64,000 nucleotides of DNA from Akkermansia sp. (GCA_017521405.1 JAFXCP010000021.1:62001-126000); one strand, 5' to 3'. Positions 50,883-59,747 are shown, counted from the stretch's first letter. The notes: a model not told the origin generated them from the letters alone. Numbers and translations are program-made.

Positions 50883-51893
50883 TTACTTACCCTTAACGAG
50901 CAGCTCCGCAATCTGCACAGCATTGAGTGCTGCGCCCTTGCGGACTTGGTCTCCCACCACCCAAAGGTTAAGAGCGTTGTCCACGGCAATATCCTTGCGG
51001 ATACGGCCCACATAACAGGTATCTCCATTGGTGGAATCCAGCGGCGTGGGCCACAAGCCGGCGGCGGGGTCATCCATCAGCTCCACGCCGGGTCTGCCGA
51101 CAAAGCAGGCGCGGGCTCCTTCTACATCCACGGGTTTCTCAAACTGGGCGATGCAGGAGATGGAATGACTGCGGTACACGGGGACACGCACGCAGGTACA
51201 GGTTACATTCAGCTCCGGCAGGTTCATGATTTTGCGGCCTTCGTTAAGCATCTTCAGCTCCTCTTTCGTGTAACCGTTATCGGCAAACTTATCAATTTGC
51301 GGAAGTACGTTGAAAGCAATCTGGCGGGGGTAAGTGGAAATTTCCACCGGGTGTCCATCCACCAAGGCGCGCACTTGGTTTTCAAGCTCCATAATACCAT
51401 GCTGTCCGCTACCGGAAACAGCCTGATAGCTGCTGGCAATCACTGTTTTAAGTCCATACTTGAGGTGGATGGGGTACAGTGCCATCAGCGTAATGATGGT
51501 GGTGCAGTTAGGGTTGGCAATGATGTTGCGGGGGTGGTTAAACGCAGCTTCCCCATTAATTTCCGGCACCACGAGGGGGACATCCGGATCCTGCCGGAAG
51601 GCGGAGGAATTATCAACCACCACGCAGCCTGCGGCGCCGGCAATGGGGGCAAACTCGCGGGAGATATCCCCCCCTGCGGCAAAGAGCGCAATATCCACAT
51701 CCGAGAAGGAATCGCGAGTCAGTTCTTCCACGGTAAGCATTTCCCCACGGAAGGCCACCTGTTTACCTGCAGAACGGTGGGAGGCCAGGAGTTTGAGGGA
51801 GGCCAGCGGGAATTGGCGGGTCTCCAAGCAGGAAAGAATCTCAACGCCTACCGCTCCGGTGGCGCCCACAATAGCAACTCTGGGATTGTTCAT
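50883..51893 (-). CDS. asd: Aspartate-semialdehyde dehydrogenase
   Basis: A 336-residue enzyme of lysine/threonine/methionine synthesis (aspartyl phosphate to aspartate semialdehyde, NADPH). N-terminal NADP fold VAIVGATGAVGVEIL, PEINGEAAFNHPRNIIANPNCTTI with the catalytic Cys in NPNCTT, SSYQAVSGSG, and CVRVPVYRSHSISC are all present. The frame extends 11 codons upstream, but MNNPRVAIVGATG is the natural start. The promoter is at 51948-51975. Confidence 0.95.
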   Translation of the reverse strand: MNNPRVAIVGATGAVGVEILSCLETRQFPLASLKLLASHRSAGKQVAFRGEMLTVEELTRDSFSDVDIALFAAGGDISREFAPIAGAAGCVVVDNSSAFRQDPDVPLVVPEINGEAAFNHPRNIIANPNCTTIITLMALYPIHLKYGLKTVIASSYQAVSGSGQHGIMELENQVRALVDGHPVEISTYPRQIAFNVLPQIDKFADNGYTKEELKMLNEGRKIMNLPELNVTCTCVRVPVYRSHSISCIAQFEKPVDVEGARACFVGRPGVELMDDPAAGLWPTPLDSTNGDTCYVGRIRKDIAVDNALNLWVVGDQVRKGAALNAVQIAELLVKGK

Positions 51894-51947
51894 ATTCAAC
51901 AGATGTAAACAGAATTTAATGCACACCGATTCGTGGCGCGCGTGGAA

Positions 51948-51975
51948 AGTATAGCCGAATGTAGCTAATAATCAA
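51948..51975 (-). promoter_or_regulatory. Promoter of asd-ispA
   Basis: On the minus strand: TTGATT (51975-51970), 16 bp, TATACT (51953-51948). Leader about 50 nt. Confidence 0.55.
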
Positions 51976-52054
51976 GCATAATGTGTTTATGTCAGGGCGA
52001 ATCCTTGCAGAGGAGGTCGGAATGCGTTACACTGGGCAACATTCCCGATTTGCT

Positions 52055-53503
52055 ATGGATACTCTGCTTTCCTACCTTGAAACCGCATGGCTCATTCTGC
52101 TGGTGGTTCTTTTCTTTAACGTGATGATTTTTGTACACGAGCTGGGGCATTTCCTGGCGGGTAAATGGCGTGGTGCTTATATTGACCGTTTCCAAATATG
52201 GTTTGGCAAGCCACTGTGGCAAAAGGAAATAGGCGGGGTGAAATGGGGTATCGGCTGGATTCCGGCCGGTGGTTTCGTATCCCTGCCCCAGCTGGCGGAT
52301 ATGCAGAGCGTCGAAGGGGAGGCCGATATACCTGCCGATTTGAAACCGCTCAAACCGCTGGACAAGGTAATTATAGCAGCGGCGGGGCCCTTGTTTTCCC
52401 TGCTGTTGGCCTATGTGTTTGCTGTGGTGGTGTGGATTGTGGGCAAGCCCGTGGGGGAAATACCCGGCACAACCATTGGTTACATTCCGCCGGATAGTCC
52501 GGCAGCGCAGGCAGGTCTGCTTCCGGGGGATACCATTACCGCTATAGATGGGCAGCCGGTTACCAAGTGGATGGGAAATATGGAAGGCGTGCGCGAACTG
52601 GTGGCTCTGAGTGAACACGAAGTGATTACCCTGTCCGTGAATCGTCCGGCGGCGGATGGCAGTATGCAACAGCTTACCCTCACCAGTGCTTACCGCTTAC
52701 CGGAAACCAAGTGGTGGCAGCGAAAGGCTATGCGCCAAATCGGTATTAGCCCGGCACTTCCCTCAGTAGTGGGAGAGGTACTGCCTAATTCCCCGGCGGA
52801 GCGTGCCGGTTTGCAGAAGGGGCAGCGCATTCTCCGAGCCAATGGTGAAATGGTTTATGCACCGGCCGCTGTTATTGCCGCGGCAGAAAAAGGCGCCGTA
52901 CAATTGGAGCTTCAAAACCCGAATGGCAGCACCTGCACGGCCACTGTTACCCCGGAGATTCCAGCTAATTGGCAGGGCTTACCCGGAGCCCGCCCTATTC
53001 TGGGCTATATGTGGGGCGGTGAGGATGCCTCCGCTCTTGCTACGGAGCATCCCAGCCCGCAGGCTCAGGTGAACCAGAGCTTCCGATGGATGGGCGAAAC
53101 ACTGGCTAAGGTGGCAGCCCCGGGCAGCAGCGTGGGCATGGAGCATCTTTCCGGGCCGGTAGGCATAGGCAATTATCTGTACCGTATGCTGGAAACAGAA
53201 GCCGGATGGAAGCTGATTTTCTGGTTTGCCGTGGTGTTGAATGTTAATCTGGCTGTGCTGAACATCCTCCCCCTGCCCATTGTGGATGGCGGGCATGTGG
53301 TACTGGGAACGGCGGAAATTATCTGTCGCCGCCCGGTGAGCGGCAAATTGCTTGATTGGGTGCAAAATCTCTTCTTCTTCCTGCTGCTGGCCTTTTTCCT
53401 CTTTGTTACCTTCAAGGATGTGGGTGATATGGTGGGCGGAGCCCCGAATGCGAGCGAGAACCTCCCGGCTCCCGTCTTTTCCGCGCAAGGTACACGCCCT
53501 TGA
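52055..53503 (+). CDS. rseP: Site-2 intramembrane zinc protease RseP
   Basis: A 482-residue RIP metalloprotease. The first membrane segment carries FVHELGHFLAGK (HExxH, about residues 25-36). Two PDZ domains follow (IPPDSPAAQAGLLPGDTITAIDGQPV and VLPNSPAERAGLQKGQRILRANGEMV). The C-terminal half has the LDG-type motif as NILPLPIVDGGHVVLG. RseP cuts anti-sigma factors and signal peptides within the membrane. The frame is open upstream, but the ATG at 52055 directly precedes the first membrane segment. Divergent from asd. Confidence 0.93.
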   Translation: MDTLLSYLETAWLILLVVLFFNVMIFVHELGHFLAGKWRGAYIDRFQIWFGKPLWQKEIGGVKWGIGWIPAGGFVSLPQLADMQSVEGEADIPADLKPLKPLDKVIIAAAGPLFSLLLAYVFAVVVWIVGKPVGEIPGTTIGYIPPDSPAAQAGLLPGDTITAIDGQPVTKWMGNMEGVRELVALSEHEVITLSVNRPAADGSMQQLTLTSAYRLPETKWWQRKAMRQIGISPALPSVVGEVLPNSPAERAGLQKGQRILRANGEMVYAPAAVIAAAEKGAVQLELQNPNGSTCTATVTPEIPANWQGLPGARPILGYMWGGEDASALATEHPSPQAQVNQSFRWMGETLAKVAAPGSSVGMEHLSGPVGIGNYLYRMLETEAGWKLIFWFAVVLNVNLAVLNILPLPIVDGGHVVLGTAEIICRRPVSGKLLDWVQNLFFFLLLAFFLFVTFKDVGDMVGGAPNASENLPAPVFSAQGTRP

Positions 53504-53530
53504 CAGACCCCCTAAGTCACACAATTTTTC

Positions 53531-53566
53531 AAAGCCCTGTATTTGAGGATACAGGGCTTTTTCTTT
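53531..53566 (+). terminator. Terminator of rseP
   Basis: A 12-bp stem (53531-53542 with 53549-53560) followed by a T-rich stretch. Confidence 0.9.
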
Positions 53567-53567
53567 G

Positions 53568-53604
53568 AAAATAACATTTCCTCTATAACAAAATAACATT
53601 TCCT
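53568..53604 (+). repeat. Two 15-bp direct repeats upstream of an outer-membrane protein promoter
   Basis: AAAATAACATTTCCT occurs at 53568-53582 and 53590-53604, 22 bp centre to centre (about two helical turns), ending 2 bp before a TTGACA -35. The placement is that of tandem activator sites. Confidence 0.6.
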
Positions 53605-53606
53605 TC

Positions 53607-53635
53607 TTGACAAATGGAGGAAGGAAGTACATTCT
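53607..53635 (+). promoter_or_regulatory. Probable promoter of outer-membrane protein gene
   Basis: TTGACA (53607-53612) with a poor -10 (CATTCT at 53630-53635, 17 bp; or TACATT at 53628-53633, 15 bp). The weak -10 fits an activator-dependent promoter. Leader about 70 nt. Confidence 0.45.
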
Positions 53636-53711
53636 ACCCCTGCCCTATGCCGAAAAGAAAATTGATTTTTAGCCACTTGGGGCAAATTAATTCTATTTTT
53701 AATAGACCATC

Positions 53712-54518
53712 ATGAAAAAGAACCTTATTGCGCTTATACTTGGCTGCGGATTAGCCTCCGCCACCACTGTTGTTGACCCCTCCTTAGCCAGCAGCCAGCA
53801 GAACAATGTTACAACCCCTGCTCTGCAACAGGAGCAAGCAATCGTCCCCCCCACCGCCGCCAGCGCTGATGCGCTGGGCATAATGGTGGATGTGAACGTG
53901 GGTACTCAGGGTGTGGGTCTTTCTCTGGGGTACGAGTTCAACGAATACTTCAAGATGCGCTTACGCGGTGCCTACCTCGGTTACACGCACGAGGATACTT
54001 GGACCGATGTGGACGGCGAATTTGAATTCAACGGCAGCAACGCCGGCATTATTTTCGACTACCATCCCTTTGGCGGCGTATTCCGCATTTCTGCGGGGCT
54101 GAACTTTAGCGAACTTTCCTTGGATGCCACAGGCACCATGGATAACCTCGGACAATTTACCGGGGAGTACGAATTCGGCGGCAAGGAATACAAAGTAACG
54201 GGAGACAAGGCTTCCGTAAAGGCCGAGTACGAGTGGAACAAAGTGCAACCCTACATCGGCATCGGCTGGTCCAGCGATGGCGAAGGCGACCGCTCCTTCT
54301 ATTTCACCTGCGATATTGGTGTAAACTTCATCGGCTCCGGCTCCATGGTGGTAAGCCATACCGGTAACATTAAAGAAAAGCAGAACGGCACTTGGGTGGA
54401 TGTAAACAACAGCATGCTGGAGGATACCATCCGTGAGGAAGGCAAGGATTTCTTTGAAATCGCGGACGACTTGTTTGTCTATCCGGTTATCCAGTTCGGC
54501 TTCGGCTATCGTTTCTGA
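53712..54518 (+). CDS. Outer-membrane beta-barrel protein, OmpA/OmpW-like
   Basis: A 268-residue protein with a signal peptide (MKKNLIALILGCGLASATTV) and then alternating amphipathic strands typical of a small barrel: VGLSLGYEFNEYFKMRLRGAYLG, AGIIFDYHPFGGVFRISAGLNF, VQPYIGIGWSS, FYFTCDIGVNFIGSG. It ends VIQFGFGYRF, with the terminal Phe recognised by the barrel assembly machinery. The fold resembles outer-membrane proteins built from eight strands, but no specific family is certain. It is a single-gene unit with its own terminator. Confidence 0.85.
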   Translation: MKKNLIALILGCGLASATTVVDPSLASSQQNNVTTPALQQEQAIVPPTAASADALGIMVDVNVGTQGVGLSLGYEFNEYFKMRLRGAYLGYTHEDTWTDVDGEFEFNGSNAGIIFDYHPFGGVFRISAGLNFSELSLDATGTMDNLGQFTGEYEFGGKEYKVTGDKASVKAEYEWNKVQPYIGIGWSSDGEGDRSFYFTCDIGVNFIGSGSMVVSHTGNIKEKQNGTWVDVNNSMLEDTIREEGKDFFEIADDLFVYPVIQFGFGYRF

Positions 54519-54542
54519 AGCAGACGATTCAATACAGTTAGC

Positions 54543-54579
54543 ACACCGGGCAGGAGGCATTCCTGCCCGGTGTCCTTTT
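54543..54579 (+). terminator. Terminator of outer-membrane protein gene
   Basis: A 13-bp perfect stem (54543-54555 with 54561-54573) followed by CCTTTT. It may also serve malQ, which ends here on the other strand. Confidence 0.88.
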
Positions 54580-56300
54580 CAACACCGACCCGTAGCCGCA
54601 GAGAGCGCCTTCAGCCAAGCACTCTGGGGCATGGCAGCCGCTTGGGCAGCGGTAAAGGGCATGCGCGGGCGCCAATTGGTGCCGCCCTCTGTGCCGGGGG
54701 TATTCAGGCGCACTGGCACATCGAAAAGCTCTGTCCACATGAGAGCAGCATAAGCGGAGCGGCTCGCCAACAAGGCTCGGATGAGACTGGTCTTGATTTC
54801 CTCCCCCCAGGGAACAATGCTTTCCCGGCGGGATAAGCCGGCAAAATCCCCCAACCAAGCCAGCACGCGGGCACAATTTCTACCGGCATCCCGGCGCTCG
54901 CGCAGTGTTTCCGGGGAGAGCGTGGAGTCCTGCATAGCCGCGCGAGCAGCCTCCACTTGGGCGTACCAGTCTGCCCAATCATTGCACAGCGGGGGAAAAT
55001 CGTGCGTGGCATAGGTTGCAAAGGAGCATGGGCTATACGTGTTCCCCTGCACAATCCGCTCATGTGCATCAATCTCCCAATGGGGGATTTTAAATCCGGC
55101 AATCCTCAGGCAGGAAAGATCCGGCCGCACATAATCCGGCACACAGCCCAAATCCTCCCCGATTACCCGCAAGCCAGGCGCTGCGGCCAAAAGGCGGCGC
55201 AGCAGGTAATCCCCCTGCGCCAAGTTGGCACGGCGGTCCTCCTCCCGCCAATCGGGACGCGGGCGAAAACCGGGGCGTCTTCCTCCGCAGCGAGTCGCAG
55301 CCTCGTCCTCACTCAAATGCAGGAACTCTGCGTTACGATCCGGCATCCAAGGGAAGGCGTATATGCGGTAAAAACCCAGAATATGGTCAATACGATACAT
55401 GCGAAACACCTCCGCCAACTTTCGGATACGGCGGTGCCACCATGCAAAGCCATCCTTCTCCATCACCTCCCACCGATACAGCGGAATCCCCCAATTCTGC
55501 CCCCATTTGGCAGTAAATGGGTCTTCCGCAAAATTACCTTCCGCCGGAGCACCACCACTCCACTCCATATCGAAAAGATATCGCTCAAAAAACACATCCG
55601 CACTCGCCACGGATATACCAATAGGCACATCCCCCATGAGGAGTACCCCCCGCGCATCCGCATAAGCTCGCACCTCCGCCCACTGGCGGGCACACAGCCA
55701 CTGCAACCACTGCTGAAAGTGCTTCTGGTCGCGTGAATCCGTACATTCATGGACGATACGCCGAATCACATCCGTATTTTGCTCCGGCCAAAGCCACCAT
55801 GCAGCCGTACCAAACCCATACGATGCCACACAATAGGTGGAATAGTCCTCCAGCCACCTGCCCTCTTCCCGGCACCATGCAGCGAATGCCTCCCGCATGG
55901 CGGCAAACTCCGGCTCTGCCTCAAAACGCCGCCACGCCTGCCGCAACCAGTATCGCTTGTAGGTTCGCACTCGGGCATAATCCACATAATCCCGCCCGCC
56001 GGGCAACTGCTGCGGCGGCATATCCTCCGCATAGGGAGCAAGGGGTGTGGGCATGCCGGGTATATCCTCCAGCGTGAGGTAAAGCGGTTCCAATGCCACG
56101 GAACTGGTAGATGAATACGGGGATGGCGCATCCTCTTCCCCCAGCGTGTTCACCGGTAGTAACTGCAAAAAACCTACCCCATTTTCTGCTGCCCAATCCA
56201 CCCATTCTTTCAATGCCGCCAAATCGCCTATACCGGCATCCCCATCCCGCCGCAGGGAAAACAGCGGCATCAGCACCCCAGTCTTGCGCTCCGTCACCAT
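54579..56300 (-). CDS. malQ: 4-alpha-glucanotransferase
   Basis: A 573-residue GH77 amylomaltase that transfers maltodextrin segments between glucans. Marks are GVLMPLFSLRRDGDAGIGDLAALKEWVDW at the start, LLPVNTLGEEDAPSPYSSTSS, the nucleophile region YRIDHILGFYRIYAFP, the acid/base region VIGEDLGCVPDYVR, and ATHDFPPLCNDW near the third catalytic Asp. Length is within the bacterial range. A near-leaderless promoter lies at 56310-56339. No other glycogen genes are adjacent. Confidence 0.93.
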   Translation of the reverse strand: MVTERKTGVLMPLFSLRRDGDAGIGDLAALKEWVDWAAENGVGFLQLLPVNTLGEEDAPSPYSSTSSVALEPLYLTLEDIPGMPTPLAPYAEDMPPQQLPGGRDYVDYARVRTYKRYWLRQAWRRFEAEPEFAAMREAFAAWCREEGRWLEDYSTYCVASYGFGTAAWWLWPEQNTDVIRRIVHECTDSRDQKHFQQWLQWLCARQWAEVRAYADARGVLLMGDVPIGISVASADVFFERYLFDMEWSGGAPAEGNFAEDPFTAKWGQNWGIPLYRWEVMEKDGFAWWHRRIRKLAEVFRMYRIDHILGFYRIYAFPWMPDRNAEFLHLSEDEAATRCGGRRPGFRPRPDWREEDRRANLAQGDYLLRRLLAAAPGLRVIGEDLGCVPDYVRPDLSCLRIAGFKIPHWEIDAHERIVQGNTYSPCSFATYATHDFPPLCNDWADWYAQVEAARAAMQDSTLSPETLRERRDAGRNCARVLAWLGDFAGLSRRESIVPWGEEIKTSLIRALLASRSAYAALMWTELFDVPVRLNTPGTEGGTNWRPRMPFTAAQAAAMPQSAWLKALSAATGRC

Positions 56301-56309
56301 ATTGGTGTG

Positions 56310-56339
56310 ATTTTAGCATAGACATTACCCAACGAGCAA
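56310..56339 (-). promoter_or_regulatory. Promoter of malQ
   Basis: On the minus strand: TTGCTC (56339-56334), 18 bp, TAAAAT (56315-56310), 9 nt before the ATG. Confidence 0.5.
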
Positions 56340-56420
56340 CTCCAAAAAAAAGCTATTTCCCGATTTTGAGATTCCTGCGTCTTACCGGCTGACTTTATCG
56401 CAGGAAGATGCAATTTTTAC

Positions 56421-56449
56421 TTGAATTTTATTTCTATTTGTGATAGTAG
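56421..56449 (+). promoter_or_regulatory. Promoter of dksA-like gene
   Basis: TTGAAT (56421-56426), 17 bp, TAGTAG (56444-56449). A perfect inverted repeat GTGAA-AAG-TTCAC (56451-56463) covers the predicted transcription start. Confidence 0.5.
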
Positions 56450-56515
56450 CGTGAAAAGTTCACACGCATCGACTATACACAGGTGCGGCTTCCATTCTCA
56501 CGCCCTCAACAGCAA

Positions 56516-57235
56516 ATGGCTACCACGAATAAGAAAAAAACAACAGACAAGGCAGAGGCTCCTGCAAAAAAAGCCCCCGCCGCCAAAAAAGCTGCCCCCA
56601 AGAAAACTGCGGAACCGGCAAAAAAAACACCTACTGCCAAAAAGCCCGATGAAGTGCCCGCCAAGGCACCCGCAGTCAAAAAACCGGTTCGGGAAACCCT
56701 TACGGCAGAAGAGAAAGCTCGCGTGAAAAAACTCCGGGAGACGCTTGCCCTACTCAAAGCAGACCCGGAATGGCCCGCTTTCCTGAAGCAGCAGAAGGAG
56801 GCCCTCCTCCAACTGCGCGATAGCATGCTGCCGAACATGCAGAATGTTACCCGCGACCACCTCCGCAGCGGTGCATCCAATGTTTCCTCCTCCTCCGGCC
56901 AGCATATTGGCGATGCAGGCAGCGAAGCCGAGGTGCGCGACCTCACTATCCGGCTATTGGATAAAGACCGCGAACAACTTTTCGAAATCGATGCCGCCTT
57001 GGAGCGCATTCGCCGCGGCACTTATGGTATCTGCGAAATTTCCTTGGACCCCATTCCCAAGAAACGTCTGCAGGTGCGCCCCTTCTGCCGCCTTACCGTA
57101 AAATGCCAGGAGGAATACGAGAAAAAATATGGTTCCTATGCCAATTACAGAGCAAAAAAACAGGACCATGTAGGGTATGCTGACTTGCAAAATGACATGA
57201 AAAACGCAATTTCGCTTGACGATAGCGAAGATTAG
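56516..57235 (+). CDS. DksA/TraR-like protein with Lys/Ala/Pro-rich N-terminus
   Basis: A 239-residue protein. The first 70 residues are Lys/Ala/Pro-rich (KKAPAAKKAAPKK style, histone-H1-like). Then comes a coiled-coil DksA/TraR domain: RVKKLRETLALLK, DREQLFEIDAALERIRRGTYGICE and ending PIPKKRLQVRPFCRLTVKCQEEYEKK. The C4 zinc finger is altered: canonical Cys2 is Ser (CEIS) and Cys3 is Thr, with an extra Cys at RPFC, so zinc binding is uncertain. DksA-like proteins bind the RNA polymerase secondary channel and work with ppGpp. The basic tail might bind DNA. The frame is open upstream, and the ATG at 56516 starts the basic tail. Confidence 0.85.
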   Translation: MATTNKKKTTDKAEAPAKKAPAAKKAAPKKTAEPAKKTPTAKKPDEVPAKAPAVKKPVRETLTAEEKARVKKLRETLALLKADPEWPAFLKQQKEALLQLRDSMLPNMQNVTRDHLRSGASNVSSSSGQHIGDAGSEAEVRDLTIRLLDKDREQLFEIDAALERIRRGTYGICEISLDPIPKKRLQVRPFCRLTVKCQEEYEKKYGSYANYRAKKQDHVGYADLQNDMKNAISLDDSED

Positions 57236-57243
57236 TGTAGAAT
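57216..57243 (+). promoter_or_regulatory. Promoter of rpmG-rpsR
   Basis: TTGACG (57216-57221), 16 bp, TAGAAT (57238-57243), overlapping the end of the dksA-like gene. Leader about 24 nt. Confidence 0.6.
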
Positions 57244-57273
57244 GTGTGCCCGCAAGTCAACAATTCGCAATTT

Positions 57274-57447
57274 ATGCCTAGAGATATTATCATCCTGGAA
57301 TGCACGGAGGCCAAAGCCGAGGGTAAGACCCCTTCCCGTTACGTCACCACTCGCAACAAGAAGAGCCAGCGTACGCCCGGCCGTCTGGAGAAGGTTAAAT
57401 TCAACCCCTACCTGAAGCGCCGCACGCTGCACCGCGAGATGCGCTAA
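57274..57447 (+). CDS. rpmG: 50S ribosomal protein L33
   Basis: A 57-residue bL33: [43 protein letters not shown] and [12 protein letters not shown] match the family along its full length. It lacks the Cys pairs of zinc-binding (C+) forms, so it is the zinc-free type. It is followed after 28 bp by rpsR. Confidence 0.95.
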   Translation: MPRDIIILECTEAKAEGKTPSRYVTTRNKKSQRTPGRLEKVKFNPYLKRRTLHREMR

Positions 57448-57475
57448 ACCTCCGAACCTTACATTCTACACGACT

Positions 57476-57721
57476 ATGATGACCGAATTCAAGAGCGTAG
57501 AGCGCCGTATCCGCTTCCGCACCTGCAATAAGAGCATGCCCCGCCGCCGCATCGACATTCCCGCCGATGCCGTGAACATGTGCAACCCCGAATTCCTTTC
57601 CAAGTTCACCTCCGAGACCGGCAAGATTCTTCCCCGCCGTGTCACGGGCGTGTCTGCCAAGATGCACCGCAAGATTACGCGCGAGATTCGCCGTGCCCGT
57701 GCCGTGAATCTGCTCCCCTGA
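57476..57721 (+). CDS. rpsR: 30S ribosomal protein S18
   Basis: An 81-residue bS18. The RNA-binding C-terminal region [25 protein letters not shown] and [19 protein letters not shown] is canonical. Either of two adjacent ATGs (57476 or 57479) can be the start. It is cotranscribed with rpmG, whereas in many bacteria rpsR sits with rpsF and ssb. Confidence 0.95.
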   Translation: MMTEFKSVERRIRFRTCNKSMPRRRIDIPADAVNMCNPEFLSKFTSETGKILPRRVTGVSAKMHRKITREIRRARAVNLLP

Positions 57722-57784
57722 TTTTTTTCTGATTCCACATCCCATGGAGGAGTTCTCGACGGCTGCTTGTCGTTGAAATGCTAA

Positions 57785-57819
57785 GGGAGCTTGTAAGCTG
57801 AGAATGCCTGCAAGCTCCC
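57785..57819 (+). terminator. Hairpin after rpsR
   Basis: A 9-bp perfect stem GGGAGCTTG (57785-57793) with 57811-57819, followed by a poor T-tract. It is either a weak terminator or an mRNA end-stabilising structure 64 bp past rpsR. Confidence 0.5.
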
Positions 57820-57858
57820 TCTGGTATTTCATCCTCCACCCAATACATCTTCTCACCC

Positions 57859-58647
57859 ATGCAGGAACTCAAGGACACGCAAAACGAGCTGGACAATCGG
57901 CAAATTTCCATTGACCGGGTGGGCGTGCGTGGCGTTCGGTTCCCGATTGTGGTGAGCGATAAAGAGAACCGCACACAATCCACCGTAGCGACCGTGGCAC
58001 TCATGGTGGATTTACCGGAGGAGTACAAAGGCACCCACATGAGCCGCTTTGTGGAAGCCTTACATGAGCATAAGCGCTATCTGGATGTGCGGACGGCAGT
58101 GCGCCTGCCAAACCGATTACTGGATAAACTGCATGCACGCCGTGCCCATGTGGAAATCGATTTCCCCTTTTTCCGGGCGAAAAAAGCACCTGTCTCCCAA
58201 ATGGAGGGGATGATGGACTACGATGTGCGCTTTGAAATAGATGCCGAGCGAGAAAAGCCCGGAACTTTTACCCTCACCATCAAGGTGCCTGTAACCACGC
58301 TTTGCCCCTGCTCCAAAGCCATGAGCGAGCGCGGTGCACACAACCAAAGAGGCATCGTGACGTACTCCGTACGTTTTTCCGGCAAAGCCGTATGGATAGA
58401 GGATTTGATTGATTTGATAGAATCCTGTGCAAGCTGCCCGGTATACAGCCTGCTCAAGCGGCCGGATGAAAAATACGTAACAGACCGCGCTTACGAAAAC
58501 CCCGTATTTGTGGAGGACTTGGTGCGGAACGTGGCCGTGGCCACAGAGCATTACAACGCTTTTTCTTGGTACAAAGTGGAGGCAGAAAACTTCGAATCCA
58601 TCCACAACCACAGTGCTTACGCCATGGTAGAGCGCACGCTGGGATAA
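57859..58647 (+). CDS. folE2: GTP cyclohydrolase FolE2 (type IB)
   Basis: A 262-residue GTP cyclohydrolase IB, first step of folate/queuosine precursor synthesis. Marks are DNRQISIDRVGVRGVRFPI, THMSRFVEAL, TTLCPCSKAMSERGAHNQRG with the active-site Cys, and ESIHNHSAYA near the end. Length matches the family. Type IB enzymes replace FolE in many bacteria and work with Mn when zinc is scarce. Convergent with fmt. Confidence 0.95.
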   Translation: MQELKDTQNELDNRQISIDRVGVRGVRFPIVVSDKENRTQSTVATVALMVDLPEEYKGTHMSRFVEALHEHKRYLDVRTAVRLPNRLLDKLHARRAHVEIDFPFFRAKKAPVSQMEGMMDYDVRFEIDAEREKPGTFTLTIKVPVTTLCPCSKAMSERGAHNQRGIVTYSVRFSGKAVWIEDLIDLIESCASCPVYSLLKRPDEKYVTDRAYENPVFVEDLVRNVAVATEHYNAFSWYKVEAENFESIHNHSAYAMVERTLG

Positions 58648-58689
58648 GTCCCCGGGTCCCGTGAGAGCCGAAGCTCCGCCACCCCCGAT

Positions 58690-59670
58690 TTAACCTTCCG
58701 AGGGGAGCCCCAAGATGGCACCGGGCATAATCTTATGCCCCGCAAAGAAACTTTCCGCATTCATCTTGCGGGCACCGGCAGGTTGCATGGTAGTAATACG
58801 AATAGCACCACCACGGGAACCACCACAGGAAATAAGCATACCCTCCGGGCCGGATTCCAGCACCATCCCCGGGCGGGAACCCACCGGTTTTGTAATGCCG
58901 GAGAACACATCCACCGGGGGATAGATTTTCAGCGTTTTATCCCCCCCGCTCTTCACCGAAGGATAAATCGTGTATGTACCCGGCCAGGAATGGTAAGCAC
59001 GAATTTTGCGCGCCACTTGGAGCGCGGGCAAATTCCAATCGATTTGGCCATGGGAGCGTAAAAGCTTCGGAGCATAAGTCATCACACTCTCATCCTGCTC
59101 CTCCCGGGGAGCATTGCCCTGAGCCAACAGGGAAATAGCCTCCAGAAGCGGAGCCGGTGCCATTTGAGCCAAGTCATCGTGTAGGCTCTCCCCTGTTTCC
59201 GTACCACGGAGCGGCATGCTTGCGCGTGTAATCACATCCCCGGCATCCAGCTTTTTCACCACATGCATAATGGTGATTCCTGTTTCATCATCACCGGCCT
59301 CAATAGCAGCCTGAATACAAGCCGCGCCACGGTGGCGCGGCAGCAGGGAAGCATGTGCATTAATGCAAGCCACCCGAGGTACATCTATCACCTCCTGAGA
59401 TAGGATTTGCCCATACGCCATCACCACCAACACATCCGGTTCCAAGGCACGCAAAGCCTCCACAGCCTCCGCATCGCGCATGCGCTCCGGTTGCAACACG
59501 GGAATCCCGGCCTGCTCGGCATATTCCTTCACCCTAGGCGGAGTTAACACCATATGACGCCCCACCGGGCGATCCGGCTGGGTTACAAGCCCCACCAGAT
59601 TACCTGTGGACTCCAAAGCCTTGAAGGAGGGAATCGCAATATCTCCCGTTGCCATCATCACGATACGCAT
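58690..59670 (-). CDS. fmt: Methionyl-tRNA formyltransferase
   Basis: A 326-residue Fmt. It starts MRIVMMATGDIAIPSFKAL, contains VTQPDRPVGRHMVLTPPRVKEYA, the catalytic region CINAHASLLPRHRGAACIQAAIEAGDDETGIT (Asn/His/Asp with the SLLP motif), and a C-terminal OB-like domain. The frame is open 35 codons further upstream, but the start at 59670 begins the family homology. It formylates initiator Met-tRNA in the cytosol. The divergent neighbour is ppiC. Confidence 0.95.
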   Translation of the reverse strand: MRIVMMATGDIAIPSFKALESTGNLVGLVTQPDRPVGRHMVLTPPRVKEYAEQAGIPVLQPERMRDAEAVEALRALEPDVLVVMAYGQILSQEVIDVPRVACINAHASLLPRHRGAACIQAAIEAGDDETGITIMHVVKKLDAGDVITRASMPLRGTETGESLHDDLAQMAPAPLLEAISLLAQGNAPREEQDESVMTYAPKLLRSHGQIDWNLPALQVARKIRAYHSWPGTYTIYPSVKSGGDKTLKIYPPVDVFSGITKPVGSRPGMVLESGPEGMLISCGGSRGGAIRITTMQPAGARKMNAESFFAGHKIMPGAILGLPSEG

Positions 59671-59747
59671 AAGCCCCAGATAACAGGAATCCCCGCACTT
59701 GTCAAGGCGAAACCCCATGCAGGCGCGCGCGTGAACACGCTTTTTGT

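Noticed and set aside
54957-55736. 259-codon plus-strand frame within malQ
   Set aside because: Antisense to the conserved GH77 catalytic motifs of malQ. No independent coding signal.
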